Assembly (NCBI GenBank): GCA_963706785.1
Contig: CAVPNJ010000005.1
Location: 1-64,000, forward strand
Length of the DNA stretch: 64,000 nt
Source of the DNA: Pollutimonas sp963706785
GTDB taxonomy: Bacteria > Pseudomonadota > Gammaproteobacteria > Burkholderiales > Burkholderiaceae_B
Direction of reading: 5' to 3'
Positions 44,717 to 53,252 of the stretch are shown here, piece after piece. The notes under the pieces were generated by a model, which saw only the letters and a program-made list of their open reading frames with translations, was not told where the DNA came from and did no database searches. The position numbers and the translations under genes were made by a program. Numbering within the stretch: the first letter of the stretch is position 1; each line of letters opens with the position of its first letter.

Positions 44717-46180
44717 ATGGGCAAAATTACCGGCTTTCTGGAATTTCAACGCGTCAAAGAATCTTACGAGGCACCGCTGAAACGTGTGAAGCACTGGCAC
44801 GAGTTCATTCATACGCTAAGCGACAGCGAAGCCAAGCAGCAAGGCGCCCGCTGCATGGATTGCGGCATCCCGTTTTGCACCAGCGGCTGCCCGGTGAACA
44901 ACATCATCCCCGACTGGAATGACCTGGTCTATCAGCAAGATTGGCGCACTGCGCTGGATGTGTTGCATTCAACCAATAATTTTCCGGAGTTCACCGGACG
45001 CGTATGCCCTGCTCCTTGCGAGGCGGCCTGTACGCTCAACATCAATGACGACCCGGTAGGCATCAAATCCATCGAGCACGCCATTATCGACAAGGGCTGG
45101 GCAGAGGGCTGGGTAACTCCCCTTCCCCCCTCACGTAAAACCGGCAAGAAAGTCGCTGTCGTGGGCTCCGGCCCCGCCGGCTTGGCTTGCGCGCAGCAAC
45201 TGGCACGTGCCGGGCATTCCGTAACGGTGTTTGAAAAGAGCAATCGCATCGGCGGACTCCTGCGTTACGGGATTCCGGATTTCAAGCTGGAAAAATTGCA
45301 CATTGATCGTCGATTGGCGCAGATGGAAGCCGAGGGCGTGGAATTTTGCCCGTCTACCTATGTGGGCGCTGCCGAACATGCTGAAGAGGGCCTGAACACA
45401 CGCACCCCCGACTCGCTGAGCGAAGAATTCGACGCCATCGTACTGACAGGTGGCGCTGAAAACCCGCGCGATCTACCGGTCCCTGGCCGCGAACTGAAGG
45501 GCATTCACTTCGCCATGGATTTCTTGCGCCAACAAAACAAGGCATGCAACGGCGATCGCGTCAGTAAGCAGATTACCGCCAAGGACAAGCACGTCATTGT
45601 GATTGGCGGGGGCGATACAGGCTCAGACTGCGTGGGAACCAGCAATCGACAGGGCGCGGCGTCGGTCATGCAGTTCGAATTGATGTCCAAATTGCCGGTA
45701 ACCGAAAACAAAGAGCTCACCTGGCCGTACTGGCCCGCCAAGCTGCGCTCGTCCTCCTCTCACGAGGAGGGCTGCGAACGCGATTGGGCCGTAGCAACCA
45801 AAACGTTCGAAGGCAAGAGCGGCAAAGTTGAAAAGCTGGTTGCCGCGCGGGTCGAATGGTTCAAGGACAAGGCCACCGGTCAAATGAAGATGCGGGAAGT
45901 GGAAGGCTCGCAATTTGAACTGCCTGCCGACCTGGTGCTGTTGGCGATGGGATTTGTCTCACCGGTAAAGAGCGTACTGGATGCCTTCGGCGTCGATCTC
46001 GACCCCCGTGGCAACGCCCGCGCAAACACCGACGACTACATCACCAACGTCAATAAAGTGTTCGCCGCCGGCGATATGCGCCGCGGACAATCACTGATCG
46101 TGTGGGCGATACGGGAAGGTCGCCAGTGCGCACGCTCGGTCGATGAGTTCCTGATGGGAAGCAGCACCCTGCCGCGGTAA
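44717..46180 (+). CDS. gltD: Glutamate synthase (NADPH) small subunit
   Basis: A 487-residue flavoprotein: N-terminal Fe-S cysteines in CMDCGIPFCTSGCPVNNIIPDW and GRVCPAPCEAACTL, FAD-binding VAVVGSGPAGLACAQQLARAGHSVTVFEKSN, NADPH-binding VIVIGGGDTGSDCVGTSNRQGA, and the closing FAD motif VFAAGDMRRGQSLIVWAIREGRQCA. It passes electrons from NADPH to GltB. It starts 9 bases after gltB with AGGAAAAG as ribosome binding site. Full normal length. Confidence 0.97.
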   Translation: MGKITGFLEFQRVKESYEAPLKRVKHWHEFIHTLSDSEAKQQGARCMDCGIPFCTSGCPVNNIIPDWNDLVYQQDWRTALDVLHSTNNFPEFTGRVCPAPCEAACTLNINDDPVGIKSIEHAIIDKGWAEGWVTPLPPSRKTGKKVAVVGSGPAGLACAQQLARAGHSVTVFEKSNRIGGLLRYGIPDFKLEKLHIDRRLAQMEAEGVEFCPSTYVGAAEHAEEGLNTRTPDSLSEEFDAIVLTGGAENPRDLPVPGRELKGIHFAMDFLRQQNKACNGDRVSKQITAKDKHVIVIGGGDTGSDCVGTSNRQGAASVMQFELMSKLPVTENKELTWPYWPAKLRSSSSHEEGCERDWAVATKTFEGKSGKVEKLVAARVEWFKDKATGQMKMREVEGSQFELPADLVLLAMGFVSPVKSVLDAFGVDLDPRGNARANTDDYITNVNKVFAAGDMRRGQSLIVWAIREGRQCARSVDEFLMGSSTLPR

Positions 46181-46204
46181 TACGGCTCCAGTAAGCAGAC
46201 AAGA

Positions 46205-46231
46205 GGGCCCTGGGCTGAATGCCCGAGGCCC
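46205..46231 (+). terminator. Hairpin after gltD
   Basis: GGGCC (46205-46209) with GGCCC (46227-46231) and an inner GGGC-TGAAT-GCCC. No T run follows. It separates gltBD from the mla genes; a TACAAT -10-like box follows at 46254-46259. Confidence 0.4.
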
Positions 46232-46288
46232 GAAGCCTCTGTGCGCAAAAGGCTACAATGCACAGCTTATTGCGAGGCTTTAGCCCTT

Positions 46289-47116
46289 ATGAATCCATCA
46301 AACTCTGCTGATCCTATTGTCAAGTTCGCCGACGTTGCCCTGGGCTACGGCGACTTCACCGTATTGCAAGGCATTGATATCGAAGTCCGGCGCGGACAGG
46401 TCGTTGCCATGATGGGCGGCTCGGGCTCTGGTAAAACCACCCTGCTGCGGGCTGCAACCGGGCAAATTACTGCGCAACGCGGCACTATCAATATATTTGG
46501 CCGAGATCTGGCAAAAGTATCTGACACCGAGCTGCGCGAACTGCGCCAGTGCATGGGAGTGCTGTTCCAACAAGGCGCTTTGTTTACCGATTTGAACGTT
46601 TTCGAGAATGTCGCCTTCCCCTTGCGCGAGCATACCCAGGTGTCGGAAAGCCAGATTATTGAACGCGTCCTCGAAAAACTTGACGCCGTCGGCCTGCGCG
46701 CGGCGGCCCACCTGAAAATTTCCGAGATATCGGGCGGCATGGCCCGGCGTGTGGCGCTTGCACGCGCCATAGTGCTCGAACCCGAACTGATACTGTACGA
46801 CGAACCCTTTGCCGGCCTGGACCCGATCTCGTTAGGCATTACTGCGCAACTCATACGCCGCCTTACCGATAGGCTAAATTGTGCGTCGGTATTAATTACC
46901 CACGACGTGGCCGAGTCCTTCCTGATCGCCGATCAGGTTTATATGGTGGGCCAGGGCAAGCTAATTGCCCAAGGCACGCCTCAAGACCTGTCGAGCTCGC
47001 AAGACGAGTACGTGCGCCAGTTCCTGAATGGTGAACCCGACGGGCCGATTGCCTTTCATTACCCCACTTCACCGGCTTTCACGAAGTGGCTGGAACAAAT
47101 TACGGGCCGCTCATGA
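46289..47116 (+). CDS. mlaF: MlaF, ATPase of the Mla phospholipid transport system
   Basis: A 275-residue ATPase from ATG 46289 (an in-frame start at 46241 lies in the untranslated gap). Walker A GGSGSGKT (43-50), signature ISGGMARRVALARAIVLEPELILYDEPFAGLDPIS with Walker B, and VLITHDVAESF. With MlaE and MlaD it moves phospholipids between inner membrane and periplasmic carrier to keep outer-membrane asymmetry. It opens the operon mlaF-E-D-A-C. Its stop overlaps the mlaE start (ATGA). Confidence 0.95.
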   Translation: MNPSNSADPIVKFADVALGYGDFTVLQGIDIEVRRGQVVAMMGGSGSGKTTLLRAATGQITAQRGTINIFGRDLAKVSDTELRELRQCMGVLFQQGALFTDLNVFENVAFPLREHTQVSESQIIERVLEKLDAVGLRAAAHLKISEISGGMARRVALARAIVLEPELILYDEPFAGLDPISLGITAQLIRRLTDRLNCASVLITHDVAESFLIADQVYMVGQGKLIAQGTPQDLSSSQDEYVRQFLNGEPDGPIAFHYPTSPAFTKWLEQITGRS

Positions 47117-47901
47117 CATCCCCTGTTCAATCCATTACTGCGCTAGGCGGAAAAGTACGACGAGGCATCATCGGCCTGGGCGAGTTCATGCGGCTGGCTG
47201 GCGCCATCCTGGCTCGCAGCGGAATCGCCTTCAAACGACCGGGCCTGGTATCCAAGCAGATCCACTTCATCGGCAATTATTCTCTGCTTATCATTGCCGT
47301 TTCAGGTTTGTTCGTGGGTTTCGTGTTAGGGCTGCAAGGCTATTACACCTTGACACGATATGGCTCAGAAGAGGCCTTGGGATTGCTGGTGGCATTGTCG
47401 CTCACGCGGGAACTGGGACCGGTGATCACTGCCTTGCTATTTGCTGGGCGGGCAGGAACTTCGCTGACCGCTGAAATCGGGCTCATGAAGGCGGGCGAAC
47501 AATTGGCCGCCATGGAAGTCATGGCGGTCGATCCCATACGGAGGGTGCTGGTGCCGCGCTTCTGGGGCGGTGTCATTGCCATGCCGATACTAGCCGCCGT
47601 GTTTTCGATGGTAGGTGTGTTGGGCGGCTGGATCGTGGGGGTCGTGCTTATAGGCGTAGATCCAGGCGTTTTTTGGTCCCAGATGCAGGGCGGCGTTGAC
47701 TTTGTAAAAGACATCTTGAACGGCGTAATCAAAAGCGTGGTGTTCGGCATTGCGGTAACGCTTATTGCCCTGCACGCTGGATGGACCGCCAAACCTACGC
47801 CAGAAGGCGTGTCTCACGCTACGACGCGCACTGTGGTGGCAGGCTCGCTGCTTGTGCTCGGACTAGACTTTGTGCTTACCGCGCTGATGTTTAGCAATTA
47901 A
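47113..47901 (+). CDS. mlaE: MlaE, permease of the Mla system
   Basis: A 262-residue permease from ATG 47113 (translationally coupled to mlaF). It has about five membrane segments and the MlaE-family signature: LFVGFVLGLQGYYTLTRYGSEEALGLLVALSLTRELGPVITALLFAGRAGTSLTAEIGLMKAGEQLAAMEVMAVDP. Followed by mlaD after 19 bases. Confidence 0.95.
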   Translation: MTSPVQSITALGGKVRRGIIGLGEFMRLAGAILARSGIAFKRPGLVSKQIHFIGNYSLLIIAVSGLFVGFVLGLQGYYTLTRYGSEEALGLLVALSLTRELGPVITALLFAGRAGTSLTAEIGLMKAGEQLAAMEVMAVDPIRRVLVPRFWGGVIAMPILAAVFSMVGVLGGWIVGVVLIGVDPGVFWSQMQGGVDFVKDILNGVIKSVVFGIAVTLIALHAGWTAKPTPEGVSHATTRTVVAGSLLVLGLDFVLTALMFSN

Positions 47902-47920
47902 CGATATAGACGGATCAATC

Positions 47921-48487
47921 ATGACGCGTGAAAAAACCGATTTCTGGGTAGGCCTGTTCGTTGTATTAGGTGCCTTAGCCCTGGTGTTCCTGGCTCTGCA
48001 AGCCGGAAATATGAACTCCTTTTCCTTTGCTCCCACCTACAAGGTGAAGGCGCATTTCGATAATCTGGGCGGCCTGAAAGTGCGTGCCCCAGTGAAAAGC
48101 AGCGGCGTGGTGGTTGGCCGCGTGGCCGGCATCGGATTCGACAACGAACGCTTTCAGGCGGTCGCCACGCTCGAGCTTGAACAACGATACAATTTCCCCA
48201 GCGATTCCTCGGCGTCTATCCTGACCTCTGGTTTGCTGGGCGAGCAATACATTGGCTTAACCCCCGGGGGCGAAGACAAAATGCTCGAAGAAAATAGCGA
48301 AATTCAATACACGCAAAGCGCTGTGGTGCTGGAAGAATTGATCAGCAAATTCTTGTACAGCTCTGCCAGCAACGAGGGCACCGCCCCGGCGAACGCCGCC
48401 GAAGCGACCCCGCCGCCAGAAGCGCAAACAAAACCAGATGTAACCGCAGTCCCTGAATCGAGCCCTGCGGCTTCTGCAAAACCGTAA
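47921..48487 (+). CDS. mlaD: MlaD, membrane-anchored MCE-domain lipid-binding protein
   Basis: A 188-residue protein with an N-terminal membrane anchor (about 8-27, FWVGLFVVLGALALVFLAL) and one MCE domain (about 38-120: YKVKAHFDNLGGLKVRAPVKSSGVVVGRV, ASILTSGLLGEQYIGLTPGG). The C-terminal 45 residues form an Ala/Pro/Glu-rich tail that is probably disordered. It forms the hexameric lipid tunnel on MlaFE. Confidence 0.94.
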   Translation: MTREKTDFWVGLFVVLGALALVFLALQAGNMNSFSFAPTYKVKAHFDNLGGLKVRAPVKSSGVVVGRVAGIGFDNERFQAVATLELEQRYNFPSDSSASILTSGLLGEQYIGLTPGGEDKMLEENSEIQYTQSAVVLEELISKFLYSSASNEGTAPANAAEATPPPEAQTKPDVTAVPESSPAASAKP

Positions 48488-48540
48488 AATCAATGATGGA
48501 TATCTACAACCTGTAGCCATCACCAAGAAAATTGAAAAAT

Positions 48541-49389
48541 ATGACTTACATTTTTACCCGGGTTCCGAAGTCCGGCGAACGGATTATCCGTCTCGCCGCG
48601 TTGCTAGGCGCCGCGTCGCTCGCGGCGGGCTGTGCCACGGTGAACAATCCCAACCCTGATGATCCGTGGGAAAGTTACAACCGCAGCATGTACACCTTCA
48701 ACGATACGGTCGACCAAGCCCTGCTCAAGCCTATCGCCAGCGGTTACCAGGCCCTCACGCCCCAGCCCGTGCAAACGTGTATCAATAATATTTTCAATAA
48801 CGTCGTCGACGTCTGGTCGGCGGCAAACAGTTTCCTGCAAGGGCGTGGGCACGACTTTGTCAATACGCTGGGCCGTGTGCTGTTTAATTCCACCATGGGA
48901 TTGGGCGGCTGTATCGACGTTGCGTCAATGAATGGCTCCCGCCGAATCCAGAATGATTTCGGCGTAACGCTGGGCGTTTGGGGTATCGGGTCCGGCCCGT
49001 ATTTCGTACTTCCATTCCTGGGATCCAGCTCGATACGCGATGCAAGTGCCACACTAGGCACAATTGCCGTAGGTATTTCGCCTATCACCCCGGTTTTCGA
49101 GATCGATAATATCCCCCTGCGCAATTCGATCGTCGGCTTGTATACCGTTGACACTCGTGCAAGCCTTCTTGATGCCGACAGACTGGTCAATGAAGTCGCA
49201 CTCGATCGTTACAGCTTCATTCGCGACGCCTACATCCAGCGCCGCAGGGCGCAAGTAGACAGCCGCCGCGCCAACGCCGCCGCACCCGATTACACTGAAG
49301 ACAACCTCCCCGATTATTCGGATGACGAGGCTCCGCCAGCTGCTGACGCAGCGCCTTCGACCTCCCCTGCTGCTCCGGCAGCAAAGTAA
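48541..49389 (+). CDS. mlaA: MlaA (VacJ) outer-membrane lipoprotein
   Basis: A 282-residue lipoprotein from ATG 48541; a TTG at 48532 is in frame but unnecessary. The signal peptide ends at a lipobox LAAGC with Cys31. The body is typical: NPDDPWESYNRSMYTFNDTVDQALLKPIASGYQALTP, VDVWSAANSFLQGRG, STMGLGGCIDVASMNG and GVWGIGSGPYFVLPFLGSSSIRDASA. The C-terminus is Asp/Ala/Pro-rich. MlaA removes mislocalised phospholipid from the outer leaflet and hands it to MlaC. Placing mlaA inside the operon, unlike E. coli, is common in betaproteobacteria. Confidence 0.94.
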   Translation: MTYIFTRVPKSGERIIRLAALLGAASLAAGCATVNNPNPDDPWESYNRSMYTFNDTVDQALLKPIASGYQALTPQPVQTCINNIFNNVVDVWSAANSFLQGRGHDFVNTLGRVLFNSTMGLGGCIDVASMNGSRRIQNDFGVTLGVWGIGSGPYFVLPFLGSSSIRDASATLGTIAVGISPITPVFEIDNIPLRNSIVGLYTVDTRASLLDADRLVNEVALDRYSFIRDAYIQRRRAQVDSRRANAAAPDYTEDNLPDYSDDEAPPAADAAPSTSPAAPAAK

Positions 49390-49403
49390 TTAGGAATCAA
49401 TTT

Positions 49404-50051
49404 ATGCTCGAAACTTTTCGTAACCTATTTAGCGCCCGGCGTTTGCTGAGCGCAGGCCTTCTATGTCTAGCCGGGCTCGCCATGGGTGCCGCCCAAGCGC
49501 AAGATGCCGCCAAAGCCGCCGAGTCGCCCAGCGATTTCGTCCAGACTGTCGCCAATAACGCGCTGGCTGCGATCAAGAAAGATCAGGCCGTCAAAGCGGG
49601 CGATCTGGTAAAAATCAATCAGGTCGTCAACCAGTATGTGCTGCCCTACGTCAATCTGGAAAAGACGACGCGTCTGGCCGCAGGACGTTACTGGCGTACA
49701 GCCACCCCCAAGCAACAACAGGATCTGGTCCAGGCTTTCAAGGGCACGCTGATCCGCACTTACAGCGGCGCGTTTACTAAAGTCGACCAGAAATCTACTT
49801 TTGTCATGCTGCCGTTTCGAGGCGATATCAATGCCTCCGACTTGGTGGTTCGTTCAACGCTATCGCAGTCTAACGGGCCTTCCGTGGGCATAGACTATCG
49901 CCTGGAAAAGACGCCCCAGGGCTGGAAAATCTATGACCTGAACGTGGAAGGCATCTGGCTGATCCAGAATTATCGCAATCAATTTGCCCAGCAAATTTCC
50001 CAAAACGGCATCGATGGCCTGACCGCGGCACTGAACGAACGCAACCGGTAA
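49404..50051 (+). CDS. mlaC: MlaC, periplasmic phospholipid carrier
   Basis: A 215-residue protein with a signal peptide (about 1-33, ending GAAQAQ) and the MlaC/Ttg2D fold: KINQVVNQYVLPYVNLEKTTRLAAGRYWRTATPKQQQDLVQAFKGTLIRTYSGAF, VGIDYRLEKTPQGWKIYDLNVEGIWLIQNYRNQFAQQI. It carries phospholipid between MlaA and MlaFED. The next gene is not mlaB; an intrinsic terminator follows. Confidence 0.95.
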   Translation: MLETFRNLFSARRLLSAGLLCLAGLAMGAAQAQDAAKAAESPSDFVQTVANNALAAIKKDQAVKAGDLVKINQVVNQYVLPYVNLEKTTRLAAGRYWRTATPKQQQDLVQAFKGTLIRTYSGAFTKVDQKSTFVMLPFRGDINASDLVVRSTLSQSNGPSVGIDYRLEKTPQGWKIYDLNVEGIWLIQNYRNQFAQQISQNGIDGLTAALNERNR

Positions 50052-50120
50052 GCCAGACGAAGCACCAGGGCGGACCAGGGGCTATCCGCCCATAAATGCC
50101 GGTCCGACCTATAATACGAG

Positions 50121-50151
50121 GCTTGGCTTAATCATGAGCCAGGCTTTTTTT
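50121..50151 (+). terminator. Intrinsic terminator after the mla operon
   Basis: GCTTGGCT (50121-50128), loop TAATCATG, AGCCAGGC (50137-50144; one G-T pair), then TTTTTTT. It ends 7 bases before the start of the next gene. A TATAAT box at 50110-50115 lies just upstream, so the hairpin could also be at the 5' end of a short transcript. Confidence 0.75.
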
Positions 50152-50157
50152 ATTGCT

Positions 50158-50949
50158 ATGTCTGCCCTTACCCTAGAACATATCTCGAAGATATACGCTC
50201 CGCGTGCTCGCAGCCTTAAAGAACGGCTGTCCTCGACGCCCAGAAAAAAGGGTTTCCAGGCACTTCATGACGTCAGCTTCTCGGTAGAACACGGAGAATT
50301 CTTCGGCTTGCTCGGCCCCAACGGCGCGGGCAAAACCACACTGATTTCCGTACTTGCCGGGCTCGCACGCGCGACATCGGGTGTTGCGCGCGTCTGTGGC
50401 CATGATGTCGTCAGCGACTTCAAACAGTCTCGGCGCGCACTGGGGGTCGTTCCCCAAGAGATCGTTTACGATCCTTTCTTCAGTGTTCGCGAAACCTTGC
50501 GGCTGCAATCGGGTTACTTCGGGCTTCGCCACAACGACGACTGGATCGACGAAATTCTTAGCAATCTGGGCCTGGCCGACAAAGCCGATGCCAATATGCG
50601 CGCACTATCGGGCGGCATGAAACGAAGGGTACTGGTCGCCCAAGCACTGGTGCACCGTCCCCCAGTCATTATTCTCGATGAGCCTACTGCCGGCGTAGAC
50701 GTCGATTTACGCCGTACGCTATGGGAATTCATTGCCCGTCTGAACAAAGAAGGCCACACTATATTGCTGACCACCCATTATCTGGAAGAAGCCGAAGCCC
50801 TTTGCGGTCGGATCGCCATGCTGAAGGCCGGGCGCGTGGTCGCGCTAGACACCACGCAGGCGCTGTTGGCGCGGGTGGGCGGTAATGACCTCGAAGACGC
50901 CTTCGTACGCATCATGAACGACGACGAGTTCCTCGGGGTAACGGCATGA
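50158..50949 (+). CDS. ABC-2 type transporter ATPase (YadG-like)
   Basis: A 263-residue ATPase from ATG 50158 (MSALTLEHISKIYAP); ATG 50134 lies in the terminator loop and is rejected. Walker A GPNGAGKTT, GVVPQEIVYDPFFSVRETLRLQSGYFG, signature LSGGMKRRVLVAQALVHRP, Walker B VIILDEPTAGVD and LLTTHYLEEAEAL. It pairs with the ABC-2 permease that overlaps its stop by 4 bases. The pair is of the YadG/YadH exporter type; substrate unknown. Confidence 0.92.
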   Translation: MSALTLEHISKIYAPRARSLKERLSSTPRKKGFQALHDVSFSVEHGEFFGLLGPNGAGKTTLISVLAGLARATSGVARVCGHDVVSDFKQSRRALGVVPQEIVYDPFFSVRETLRLQSGYFGLRHNDDWIDEILSNLGLADKADANMRALSGGMKRRVLVAQALVHRPPVIILDEPTAGVDVDLRRTLWEFIARLNKEGHTILLTTHYLEEAEALCGRIAMLKAGRVVALDTTQALLARVGGNDLEDAFVRIMNDDEFLGVTA

Positions 50950-51740
50950 CCCCTCATTCGCAGATCGAGCCGCGCACCGACATGGGATCCGGTTTCCCGA
51001 CCCTGCTGCGCAAGGAACTCTCGCGCTTCTGGAAAGTCGCCTTCCAGACCATCGCGGCCCCCGTGCTCACCGCCTTGTTGTATTTGCTGATTTTTGCCCA
51101 CGTCCTTGAAGGGCGGGTGCAGGTTTATGACACAGTGCCGTACACGTCGTTCCTGATTCCCGGCCTGATGATGATGAGCATGCTGCAAAATTCATTTGCG
51201 AATCCGTCGTCGTCGCTCATTCAAAGTCGGATCACCGGCAACCTGGTATTCATACTGTTGCCGCCTTTGTCGCACCGGGAAATTTTCGGCGCCTATATGC
51301 TGGCTGCCATCGCCCGAGGTCTGTGCGTAGGCGGTTGCGTCTGGCTGGTGGCCCTGTTTTTTGTCGTATTGCCGGTCAACAATATACTTTGGGTCTTGGT
51401 ATTTGGCGTGTTGTCTTGCGGCATCATGGGCACGCTGGGCATTATTGCGGGTCTGTGGTCGGAAAAGTTCGACCAGCTCGCCGCGTTCCAAAATTTCCTG
51501 ATCATGCCGGCCACGTTCTTGTCAGGCGTGTTCTACTCGATACATAGCCTCCCCCCTTTCTGGCAGGCGGTCTCGCGTTGGAATCCCATTTTCTACACCA
51601 TCGACGGCTTCCGCTACGGCTTCTTCGCCGTTTCGGACGTATCGCCATGGCAAAGCCTTGCCGTGGTCAGCGCTGTATTCGCCGTGCTCTGCCTCTTTGC
51701 CATGCGCCTGCTGGCCAGCGGCTATAAACTTCGGAACTAA
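50946..51740 (+). CDS. ABC-2 type transporter permease (YadH-like)
   Basis: A 264-residue permease with six membrane segments and the ABC-2 signature: GFPTLLRKELSRFWKVAFQTIAAPVLTALLYLLIF, PGLMMMSMLQNSFANPSSSLIQSRITGNLVFILLPPLSHREIFGAYM and FLSGVFYSIHSLPPFWQAVSRWNPIFYTIDGFRYGFF. It forms an exporter with the ATPase before it. Confidence 0.92.
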   Translation: MTPHSQIEPRTDMGSGFPTLLRKELSRFWKVAFQTIAAPVLTALLYLLIFAHVLEGRVQVYDTVPYTSFLIPGLMMMSMLQNSFANPSSSLIQSRITGNLVFILLPPLSHREIFGAYMLAAIARGLCVGGCVWLVALFFVVLPVNNILWVLVFGVLSCGIMGTLGIIAGLWSEKFDQLAAFQNFLIMPATFLSGVFYSIHSLPPFWQAVSRWNPIFYTIDGFRYGFFAVSDVSPWQSLAVVSAVFAVLCLFAMRLLASGYKLRN

Positions 51741-51745
51741 TTGTT

Positions 51746-51994
51746 ATGTTGCCTACCCCAGAACAAGTACGCCAGTACATCGCCGACAATCTACCCTGCG
51801 AACATCTTGAAGTTCAGGGCGACGGCTCGCACTTCGAAGCCATAATCGTCAGCGCTTCGTTCGAGGGCAAACGCCTTATCGCGCGCCACCAGCTGGTGTA
51901 TTCCGCCTTGGGCGACCGCATGAAAGCCGAGATCCACGCCTTGTCCATGCGCACCCTTACCCCCGCCGAATACAAGGCGAACCCGAATGGATAA
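51746..51994 (+). CDS. ibaG: BolA/IbaG family protein
   Basis: An 82-residue class II KH-like BolA protein: MLPTPEQVRQYIADNLPCEHLEVQGDGSHFEAIIVSASFEGKRLIARHQLVYSALGDRMKAEIHALSMRTLTP. The GDGSHFEAIIVS loop and the conserved RHQLVYSALGDRM helix are characteristic; Cys18 and His29 are candidate Fe-S ligands with a monothiol glutaredoxin. IbaG next to murA is a widespread order. It starts 5 bases after the ABC-2 permease and overlaps murA by 8 bases. Confidence 0.92.
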   Translation: MLPTPEQVRQYIADNLPCEHLEVQGDGSHFEAIIVSASFEGKRLIARHQLVYSALGDRMKAEIHALSMRTLTPAEYKANPNG

Positions 51995-53252
51995 ACTGCA
52001 GATCACCGGCGGCAGTCGTCTGAATGGCGAAATCGTGGTGTCGGGCGCCAAGAATGCAGCGCTGCCTATTTTGTGCGCCAGCCTGCTCACCGCCGACTCC
52101 ATCTCCCTGGAAAACGTGCCCGACCTCAAAGACATCGGCACGACCCTGCGGTTGCTGGCCCAGATAGGCGTCCAGTTCGAGCACGGCAACGATGGCGCGC
52201 TGCAGCTAAATGCCGCCAACGTAAGCAGCCTTGAAGCGCCCTACGAACTGGTCAAGACCATGCGGGCCTCTATTCTGGTGTTGGGGCCGCTGTTGTCTCG
52301 TTTCGGAGAAGCCCGTGTCAGCCTGCCCGGCGGTTGCGCTATTGGGCAGCGCCCAGTCGATCAGCACATCAAGGGCCTCGAGGCCATGGGCGCCGACATC
52401 AAGATTGAACATGGCTTCGTGGTCGCTAAAGCCAAACGCTTGAAGGGCGCGTCCATCCGCACCGACATGGTCACCGTGACGGGCACCGAGAACCTGATGA
52501 TGGCGGCCGTGCTGGCCGAGGGGCGAACCACCCTCGAGAACGCAGCGCGCGAGCCGGAAATCATCGATCTGGCCGAACTACTGAATAAAATGGGTGCCCG
52601 TATACAAGGCCACGGTGGCGACCGCATTGTTATCGACGGCGTTGACCGGCTCCATGGCGCTAGCCATAGGGTTGTGGCCGATCGCATCGAAGCCGGCACC
52701 TTCCTATGCGCCGTGGGCGCTACCGGCGGGGAAATCATGCTGCGCCAAGCCGCGCCCGCCACCATGGGCGCCATTATCGACAAGTTGCAGGAAGCCGGCC
52801 TGACCATCCAATGCGGCGACGACTGGATACGCGGCTCCATGAGCAAGCGCCCCAAGGCCACTGGCTTTCGCACGCGCGAATATCCCGGCTTTCCCACCGA
52901 TATGCAGGCTCAGTTAATGGCACTTAACACGGTGGCAGAGGGCACTGCGGTTATCGCGGAAAACATTTTTGAAAACCGTTACATGCACGTCCAGGAACTT
53001 GGCCGCATGGGCGCCCAGATCGACATCGACGGCCATACCGCAGTCGTGACCGGAATCCCGCAACTATCTGGCGCCACGGTGATGGCAACCGACTTGCGCG
53101 CCTCGGCCAGCCTGGTCATTGCCGGCTTGGCCGCCTACGGCGACACCGTTGTCGAGCGCATTTATCACCTGGATCGCGGTTACGAGCGCATGGAAGATAA
53201 GCTGCGTTCGGTCGGTGCCAATATTCAACGCATTACCCGGAAAATCGCATGA
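51987..53252 (+). CDS. murA: UDP-N-acetylglucosamine 1-carboxyvinyltransferase
   Basis: A 421-residue EPT-fold enzyme, first committed step of peptidoglycan synthesis (PEP plus UDP-GlcNAc). Lys22 in SGAKNAALPIL and the active-site Cys117 in LPGGCAIGQRPVD, the residue alkylated by fosfomycin, are present, so fosfomycin sensitivity of the enzyme is expected. RTREYPGFPTDMQAQ and DLRASASLVIAGLAA are conserved. The start overlaps ibaG and the stop overlaps hisG (ATGA), giving one continuous unit. Confidence 0.97.
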   Translation: MDKLQITGGSRLNGEIVVSGAKNAALPILCASLLTADSISLENVPDLKDIGTTLRLLAQIGVQFEHGNDGALQLNAANVSSLEAPYELVKTMRASILVLGPLLSRFGEARVSLPGGCAIGQRPVDQHIKGLEAMGADIKIEHGFVVAKAKRLKGASIRTDMVTVTGTENLMMAAVLAEGRTTLENAAREPEIIDLAELLNKMGARIQGHGGDRIVIDGVDRLHGASHRVVADRIEAGTFLCAVGATGGEIMLRQAAPATMGAIIDKLQEAGLTIQCGDDWIRGSMSKRPKATGFRTREYPGFPTDMQAQLMALNTVAEGTAVIAENIFENRYMHVQELGRMGAQIDIDGHTAVVTGIPQLSGATVMATDLRASASLVIAGLAAYGDTVVERIYHLDRGYERMEDKLRSVGANIQRITRKIA

